Source of the DNA: Spirochaetia bacterium
GTDB lineage: Bacteria > Spirochaetota > Spirochaetia > Treponematales > Treponemataceae
Reading direction: 5' to 3'
Length of the DNA stretch: 54,245 nucleotides
Assembly: GCA_900769325.1 (NCBI GenBank)
Contig: CAAGGF010000123.1
Span: 1-54,245 of the forward strand
Shown here: positions 50,058 to 54,245 of the stretch, one piece after another
How positions within the stretch are numbered: position 1 is the first letter of the stretch
Layout: each line of letters begins with the position of its first letter
Made by a program: the position numbers and the translations under genes
The notes under the pieces: generated by a model
Databases searched by the model: none
What the model was told of the DNA's origin: nothing
The model's input: the letters and a program-made list of their open reading frames with translations, nothing else

Positions 50058-50444
50058 ATGCAGTTAAAATTTTATTATTGCAGGCATTGTGGAAAAATCA
50101 TTTCTATTGTAAAAGATTCTGGTGTGAAAACTATCTGCTGTTCAGAAGAAATGCTGGAACTTCTTCCGGGAACAAGTGACGGCGTTTCTGAAAAGCATGT
50201 TCCGATTATAAAAGTTTCTGGAAATACAGTTTCAGTTACGGTCGGTTCAAAACTTCATCCATCGGAAACGGCACACTACATTGAATGGATTCTGCTTCAG
50301 ACTGACAAAGGAATTCAGCAGAAATGGCTTAAACCCGGAAATTCACCGAGCGTAGATTTTGCCGTAATGACAGGAGAAAGAGTTCAGGCGGCTTACGAAT
50401 ACTGCAACATTCACAAACTCTGGAAAAGTCAATGCCACGAATAA
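50058..50444 (+). CDS. Desulfoferrodoxin-type superoxide reductase
   Basis: A 128-residue two-iron superoxide reductase. The N-terminal desulforedoxin domain has cysteines 8, 11, 27 and 28 for Fe(SCys)4. The catalytic iron ligands are visible as H47 (in EKHVP with the key Lys46), H67 and H73 (HPSETAHYIEW), C116 and H119 (CNIHKLW). It reduces superoxide to hydrogen peroxide, a typical anaerobe defence. GGAGG precedes the ATG. It stands alone with a structured leader region. Confidence 0.95.
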   Translation: MQLKFYYCRHCGKIISIVKDSGVKTICCSEEMLELLPGTSDGVSEKHVPIIKVSGNTVSVTVGSKLHPSETAHYIEWILLQTDKGIQQKWLKPGNSPSVDFAVMTGERVQAAYEYCNIHKLWKSQCHE

Positions 50445-50454
50445 TTTATGCCAA

Positions 50455-51138
50455 TTAGTCTTTTTCGTGAGGAACTTTTTCCGGGAATTCTTTTTTAAAA
50501 AGTTTTAGAAGTTCTTCTTTTGTTATATTTCCGTTTCGTTCTCGGGCGGCTTTCAGTTTGCGATAGACAGTATTTTCGCTAAACCCTTCGACTTCTTTCT
50601 GATAAATTTTTCCGTTTGAAAGCTGCTCAAGAATTTTTATTTCATCTTCGTAAAGGACGAGAGTTTTTCGTTCAAACTGATTTTCAAGCACAAAGAAAAC
50701 GCTTCCGATAAACCAAATGCTGCGTGTAATGTGAATCAGAAAATGAAAAACATTCTCGCCGTTTATAGAAAAAGCTATACAAACTGCTGCAAAATAAAGC
50801 GAAATCGCAATATATTTTACCCGCGGAATTACCATTATGACAATGCAGACTATAAAAAGTGCCGTAAAATTGTTGAACAAAAAAGTTTTTTCAAACGCAA
50901 TCATAAATACTAAAATCACAGAATAAACAAGGTAGAACCAGGAAAAACATTTTCTCTTAAAAATTGCAGCAAACGGAATATACAAAAAATTCATTGAAGC
51001 GACAATCCATGTTCCGATAAAAAATTCATTGTCGCAAAAACCTTTCCAAAGATAAAGAAGGCAAAGAATTCCTGAAAGAATGTTTGTAAAAAGAATAAAA
51101 TGGTCGCTGAGAAAATCATTTAAAAATTTCATTTTCAT
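50455..51138 (-). CDS. Membrane protein with C-terminal LuxR-like helix-turn-helix
   Basis: A 227-residue protein with about six hydrophobic segments (~10-150) followed by a cytoplasmic tail LYEDEIKILEQLSNGKIYQKEVEGFSENTVYRKLKAARERNGNITKEELLKLFKKEF. The tail looks like a LuxR/GerE-type helix-turn-helix (IxxLxxGxxxKEVExxSExTVxRxLK). That would make it a one-component membrane-bound regulator. No partner is adjacent; it converges with superoxide reductase. AAAGGAGG lies about 16 nt before the ATG, somewhat far. Target unknown. Confidence 0.65.
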   Translation of the reverse strand: MKMKFLNDFLSDHFILFTNILSGILCLLYLWKGFCDNEFFIGTWIVASMNFLYIPFAAIFKRKCFSWFYLVYSVILVFMIAFEKTFLFNNFTALFIVCIVIMVIPRVKYIAISLYFAAVCIAFSINGENVFHFLIHITRSIWFIGSVFFVLENQFERKTLVLYEDEIKILEQLSNGKIYQKEVEGFSENTVYRKLKAARERNGNITKEELLKLFKKEFPEKVPHEKD

Positions 51139-51252
51139 AAAACTGAATCCGCACCTCCTTTTTCAAAGATTAACACAATCCGCCGATTTTTCAAGGGATT
51201 TTTTTATTCCACCGAAAAAAAACTGATTTTTTTCAAATATCTTCTATTATTA

Positions 51253-51281
51253 TTGTAAAAACCTAAGCAAAATATTAAAAT
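51253..51281 (+). promoter_or_regulatory. aspS promoter, predicted near-leaderless transcript
   Basis: TTGTAA (51253-51258), 17-bp spacer, TAAAAT (51276-51281), then 9 nt to the ATG at 51291. No purine-rich ribosome site lies between. Confidence 0.65.
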
Positions 51282-51290
51282 GTTCTCATT

Positions 51291-53123
51291 ATGGAAAATT
51301 CAAAGCGAACAGTTACTTGCGGCGAGCTTACAAAAGCTGATGTCGGCAAGAAAGTTGTATTAAATGGTTGGGTCAGCCGTACCCGTGATTTGGGCGGACT
51401 TATTTTTATCCGTTTACGCGACCGTTATGGAATTACTCAGGTTATGGTTGGCGACAACGCTTCTGACGAAGTAAAAAAAATTGCCGCCGGCTTAAAAAGT
51501 GAATATTGTATTGCGGTAGAAGGCGTTGTTGCTGCCCGTGCCGAAAAAGACATCAATAAAGACATGAAAACTGGTGAAATTGAAGTTGAAGCTTCTGATA
51601 TCGAAATTTTTACGACAAGTCAGGAACTTCCTTTCAGTATTGAAGAAGTGCGCCAGAAAGATGGAACTTTAGTAATTCCAAACGAAGATTTGCGCTTGAA
51701 ATACCGTTATCTTGATTTACGCCGCGAACCGATGCAGCAGAACATCATTTTGCGAAGTCAGGTTACTTTTGCAACACGCGAATATTTGACAGACAAAGGA
51801 TTTTTGGAAATTGAAACTCCTACTTTTATAAAGTCAACGCCAGAAGGAGCACGCGATTACCTTGTTCCAAGCCGTGTTCATCCTGGAAAATTTTATTCTT
51901 TGCCACAATCGCCTCAGCTTTACAAGCAGCTTTTGATGGTTTCTGGATTCGACAAATATTTCCAGATTGCGCGTTGTTATCGTGATGAAGATGCTCGCGG
52001 TGACCGTCAGCCGGAATTTACTCAGATTGATATGGAACTGAGTTTTACAAACCGCGAAGAAGTTCTTGAAACTACAGAAGGCTTGATGCAGCACATTTTC
52101 AAGAAAACTTTGAATTACGATTTGCCTGCAAAATTTGACCGCATTGCATGGGAAGATGCTTTTGACTTTTACGGAAGCGACAAACCAGATTTGCGTTTTG
52201 ATTTGAAAATACAGGATGCCGCATTTATGGCAGATTTGGCAGAATTTAACGCATTCAAAGCAGGAGCTGCAAATTCTGGCCGCGAAATTCAGCGTCACAA
52301 ACGTTCGGGACTTAAAGCACTTGTCGTAAAAAATATTGCAGATAAATACAGCCGCAAAAACATCGAAGCCCTCGAAGCTGTTGCAAAAACTTACAAGGCA
52401 AAAGGTCTTGCATGGATGAAAGTTGATGCAGAAGGAAAATTTGAAGGTGGCATTTCAAAATTCTATGCAGGAAATGAAAGCGTAATCTGCGAAAAACTCG
52501 GTGCAGAAAAAAACGATTTGCTTTTGTTCGTAAGCGATGAAGACTGGCAGACAGCCTGTACGGCACTCGGTGCAGTGCGCAAACAGCTTGGCAAAGACTT
52601 GAACCTTTATAATCCAGACGACGAATTCCACTTTGCATGGATTATTGACTTTCCGTATTTTGCATGGAACGAAGAAGAAAATCACTGGGAAACTGAACAC
52701 CACATGTTCACTCTTCCGCAGAAAAAATACTGGGACACTTTGGAAAGCGACCCTGGCGAAGTAAAAGGCGATTTGTATGACCTTGTATTAAACGGATACG
52801 AACTTGCTTCCGGCTCAATGCGTATCAACGACCCGGCTTTGCAGGAGCGCATTTTTGAAATCGTTGGATACAGCCGTGAACGTGCAGAAAAAGCATTCGG
52901 ATTTCTTGTGCAAGCATTCAAATTCGGAGCACCGCCACACGGAGGAATTGCACCAGGACTTGACCGCCTTGTGATGCTTATGAGGCACGAAGAGTCAATC
53001 CACGAAGTTATTGCATTCCCTAAGAACAATCTTGCAATGAGCCCGATGGATGAATGTCCGAGTGCTGTAGACCAAAGTCAGCTTGATGATTTACACATAA
53101 TTATTCATGATGCTGAAAAATAG
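51291..53123 (+). CDS. aspS: Aspartyl-tRNA synthetase, bacterial type
   Basis: A 610-residue class II synthetase. The N-terminal OB fold (VVLNGWVSRTRDLGGLIFIRLRDRYGITQVM) binds the anticodon; class II motif 2 is RCYRDEDARGDRQPEFTQIDMELSF; the bacterial GAD insert spans about residues 300-425; motif 3 is GIAPGLDRLVML. Length fits bacterial AspRS. It charges tRNA-Asp (possibly tRNA-Asn also if the cell uses the amidotransferase route). It lies alone between a regulator and VapBC, with its own promoter and terminator. Confidence 0.96.
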   Translation: MENSKRTVTCGELTKADVGKKVVLNGWVSRTRDLGGLIFIRLRDRYGITQVMVGDNASDEVKKIAAGLKSEYCIAVEGVVAARAEKDINKDMKTGEIEVEASDIEIFTTSQELPFSIEEVRQKDGTLVIPNEDLRLKYRYLDLRREPMQQNIILRSQVTFATREYLTDKGFLEIETPTFIKSTPEGARDYLVPSRVHPGKFYSLPQSPQLYKQLLMVSGFDKYFQIARCYRDEDARGDRQPEFTQIDMELSFTNREEVLETTEGLMQHIFKKTLNYDLPAKFDRIAWEDAFDFYGSDKPDLRFDLKIQDAAFMADLAEFNAFKAGAANSGREIQRHKRSGLKALVVKNIADKYSRKNIEALEAVAKTYKAKGLAWMKVDAEGKFEGGISKFYAGNESVICEKLGAEKNDLLLFVSDEDWQTACTALGAVRKQLGKDLNLYNPDDEFHFAWIIDFPYFAWNEEENHWETEHHMFTLPQKKYWDTLESDPGEVKGDLYDLVLNGYELASGSMRINDPALQERIFEIVGYSRERAEKAFGFLVQAFKFGAPPHGGIAPGLDRLVMLMRHEESIHEVIAFPKNNLAMSPMDECPSAVDQSQLDDLHIIIHDAEK

Positions 53124-53130
53124 CAAATGA

Positions 53131-53166
53131 CTCTGGCAGTTAATTTATACTGTCAGAGTTTTTTTT
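53131..53166 (+). terminator. Intrinsic terminator of aspS
   Basis: ACTCTGGCAGT (53131-53141) pairs with ACTGTCAGAGT (53150-53160) with one G-U pair and an 8-nt loop, followed by a T run to 53166. Confidence 0.9.
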
Positions 53167-53187
53167 AACGCAAATCACAAGTATTAC

Positions 53188-53616
53188 CTATGCCGAAAAC
53201 CAGTTTTCAACATTCAAAAATGATTTTTCTTTTGCAGTTTTAAAATCAGAAACATTGCGGGTAACAAGAACCATTCCGTTGGCAATAGCGGTTGCTGCAA
53301 TCTGAGTGTCGCAGTAAGGAAGCGGCTTTCCCTGTACAGAGCCTTCACCCAAAAGCTTTCCGCAGATGTCCGCGGCAAAATCATCATAAGCGATAATTTC
53401 GGTATTCTCTTTGAGCTGTGATATAAAGTTTTCTATTGAATTTTTTCGTTTGCCGTCAGGCATTTTTGACAGTCCGTATTGAAGTTCCTGCCAGGTAACA
53501 GCAGAAATTGCACATAAATCTTTTCTCTGCTCGTAAAGCGAAATAACATTCTGGTCAGGATATTCCTTGGAAAATTCAGATACAATGTTCGTATCAAGAA
53601 GATAAACTTTGTTCAT
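53188..53616 (-). CDS. vapC: PIN-domain ribonuclease toxin (VapC-like)
   Basis: A 142-residue PIN toxin. The acidic residues are visible in YLLDTN (first Asp), TWQELQYG (Glu), PYCDTQIAATA (Asp), and TRNVSDF. VapC toxins cleave RNA, often initiator tRNA or 23S rRNA. ATG 53616 is preferred because GGGAG lies 7 nt upstream. It follows its antitoxin by 36 bp on the same strand. It appears intact. Confidence 0.9.
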   Translation of the reverse strand: MNKVYLLDTNIVSEFSKEYPDQNVISLYEQRKDLCAISAVTWQELQYGLSKMPDGKRKNSIENFISQLKENTEIIAYDDFAADICGKLLGEGSVQGKPLPYCDTQIAATAIANGMVLVTRNVSDFKTAKEKSFLNVENWFSA

Positions 53617-53652
53617 TCTTTGCTCCCGTAAAATTTTAAAATTCAAAAATCC

Positions 53653-53919
53653 CTATTCTTCAAAAATTACTCGGTTTGGATCCGGGTATACTTTTTCTGG
53701 TAGAGGAATTCCTTCGTTACTCAAAACATCGGCATATTCCTTTCTCCATTCTGCAAGCCAGAATTTTCCTTTGTTTTTTTTGTTTTCATATTCCTCGTAG
53801 CTGATTATGACAGCCACAGGTTTGTCGTAGCGAGTAAGTTCTACAGGTTCGCCGCCTTCTGCAAGCTTTACAAGATTTGAAAAATTATTCCTTGCATCAT
53901 AAATTGAAGTTCTGCACAT
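53653..53919 (-). CDS. Phd/YefM-family antitoxin
   Basis: An 88-residue antitoxin with the Phd/YefM N-terminal DNA-binding fold (TSIYDARNNFSNLVKLAEGGEPVELTRYDKPVAVIISYEEYE) and a toxin-binding C-terminal tail. AGGAGG precedes the ATG. It is paired with the downstream PIN toxin, a known combination (often called VapBC). It should bind its own promoter in the AT-rich region 53920-54085. Confidence 0.9.
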   Translation of the reverse strand: MCRTSIYDARNNFSNLVKLAEGGEPVELTRYDKPVAVIISYEEYENKKNKGKFWLAEWRKEYADVLSNEGIPLPEKVYPDPNRVIFEE

Positions 53920-54085
53920 AAAAAACCTCCTGACGGAAATTCAAGTTTTCCTTTGTTTCTACAATTAAAATTTAAGATAAAATTAAAATATAGTCAAGAT
54001 TTTATTATGTTGGCTAGAATATTTTACAGTGCTTGAAGTTTCCAAGCATACAAAAAAATATCTTCTTTAAATATTGCATAACACA
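53920..54085. other. AT-rich gap between antitoxin and CRISPR array
   Basis: This 166-bp region holds the antitoxin promoter and the flank of the CRISPR array. A 6-bp hairpin (TGCTTG / CAAGCA, with a 7-nt loop) is visible at about 54042-54060. No anti-repeat resembling a tracrRNA was found, and no cas gene is in the window. Confidence 0.45.
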
Positions 54086-54245
54086 GTTGCAGGTTGACCG
54101 GAAAGTTTAATCAGTTATAATATTCCGCATATTGAGCAGTATAATCATCGTGTTGCAGGTTGACCGGAAAGTTTAATCAGTTATAATATTTGAACTTGAT
54201 TACATTCGGAGCGGTAAGTTGCAGGTTGACCGGAAAGTTTAATCA
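54086..54245 (+). CRISPR. CRISPR array start, 36-bp repeats with 30-bp spacers (type II-like)
   Basis: Three repeats start at 54086, 54152 and 54218, exactly 66 bp apart; the third is cut by the window edge after 28 bp. The first two are identical over 36 bp (39 counting three chance matches in the spacers). They begin GTTGCAGGTTGACC and end TCAGTTATAAT. Spacers are 54122-54151 and 54188-54217. A 36-bp repeat beginning GTTG and ending in an AT-rich TATAAT-like tail with 30-bp spacers fits type II systems. Each repeat contains TTGACC and TATAAT at 16-bp spacing, a complete promoter directed rightward. The cas genes, if any, lie outside. Confidence 0.93.

Noticed and set aside
54042..54060. Hairpin near the CRISPR array as a tracrRNA or terminator
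   Set aside because: It has no T run in the right place on either strand and shows no anti-repeat match to the CRISPR repeat.

Overview
The window looks like a chromosome segment of a gut-type or free-living Treponema (Spirochaetes). The DNA is AT-rich. The lysyl-tRNA synthetase is the class I form typical of spirochaetes, PTS enzyme I stands alone, and the lipobox-like and LysM envelope proteins fit. Glutamate synthase, a full riboflavin set and maltodextrin enzymes argue against a reduced pathogen such as T. pallidum. The genus is an inference from protein content, not a database match.

Layout. 1-7.6 kb is an accessory, defence-rich block: the 3' end of a DUF6273 protein, a phased 22-bp tandem repeat array, a DUF1848 radical-SAM-like gene, a MntA/HepT-like toxin-antitoxin pair whose toxin gene is cut by one in-frame TAA, a one-polypeptide restriction-modification enzyme with a divergent XRE regulator, and dinJ-yafQ. 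7.7-24.6 kb is mostly minus-strand core: an Hsp70-like/LysM membrane protein with a lytic transglycosylase; a long run secC-rlmB-ste24-pfkA-hydroxyacid oxidase-acetyltransferase; a phytoene-desaturase-like oxidoreductase; der-merR-rsm22; and ptsI. 24.7-30.4 kb is malQ with a giant GH13 protein. 30.6-49.6 kb holds a radical SAM protein, glutamate synthase large (gltB) and small (gltD) subunits in opposite orientations with birA between them, lysS, an RsuA-type synthase, an IlvY-like regulator, a UDG-like protein, ribE/ribBA/ribH with an FMN riboswitch, an acyltransferase and a HAD phosphatase. 49.7-54.2 kb has a CAT-anticodon tRNA, superoxide reductase, a membrane HTH protein, aspS, a VapBC-type pair and the start of a CRISPR array running off the right edge.

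The most interesting signal is a pair of matching leader RNAs upstream of gltB and gltD. Each lies just after a good promoter and contains the block CGGCAAAGAGGTCG, a small hairpin with loop AAAGAG (the A1/G4 hexaloop pattern of ANTAR targets), and an overlapping long intrinsic terminator hairpin. One base change between the copies is compensated in both alternative helices. This suggests a shared transcription-attenuation switch that coordinates two unlinked halves of one enzyme.

Other points: several housekeeping genes (ptsI, malQ, aspS, pfkA, ilvY-like) place a -10 box only 6-9 nt before the start codon and lack a Shine-Dalgarno site, suggesting leaderless mRNAs; each CRISPR repeat contains a near-consensus promoter; and the FMN riboswitch sits inside the rib cluster so that ribE escapes it.
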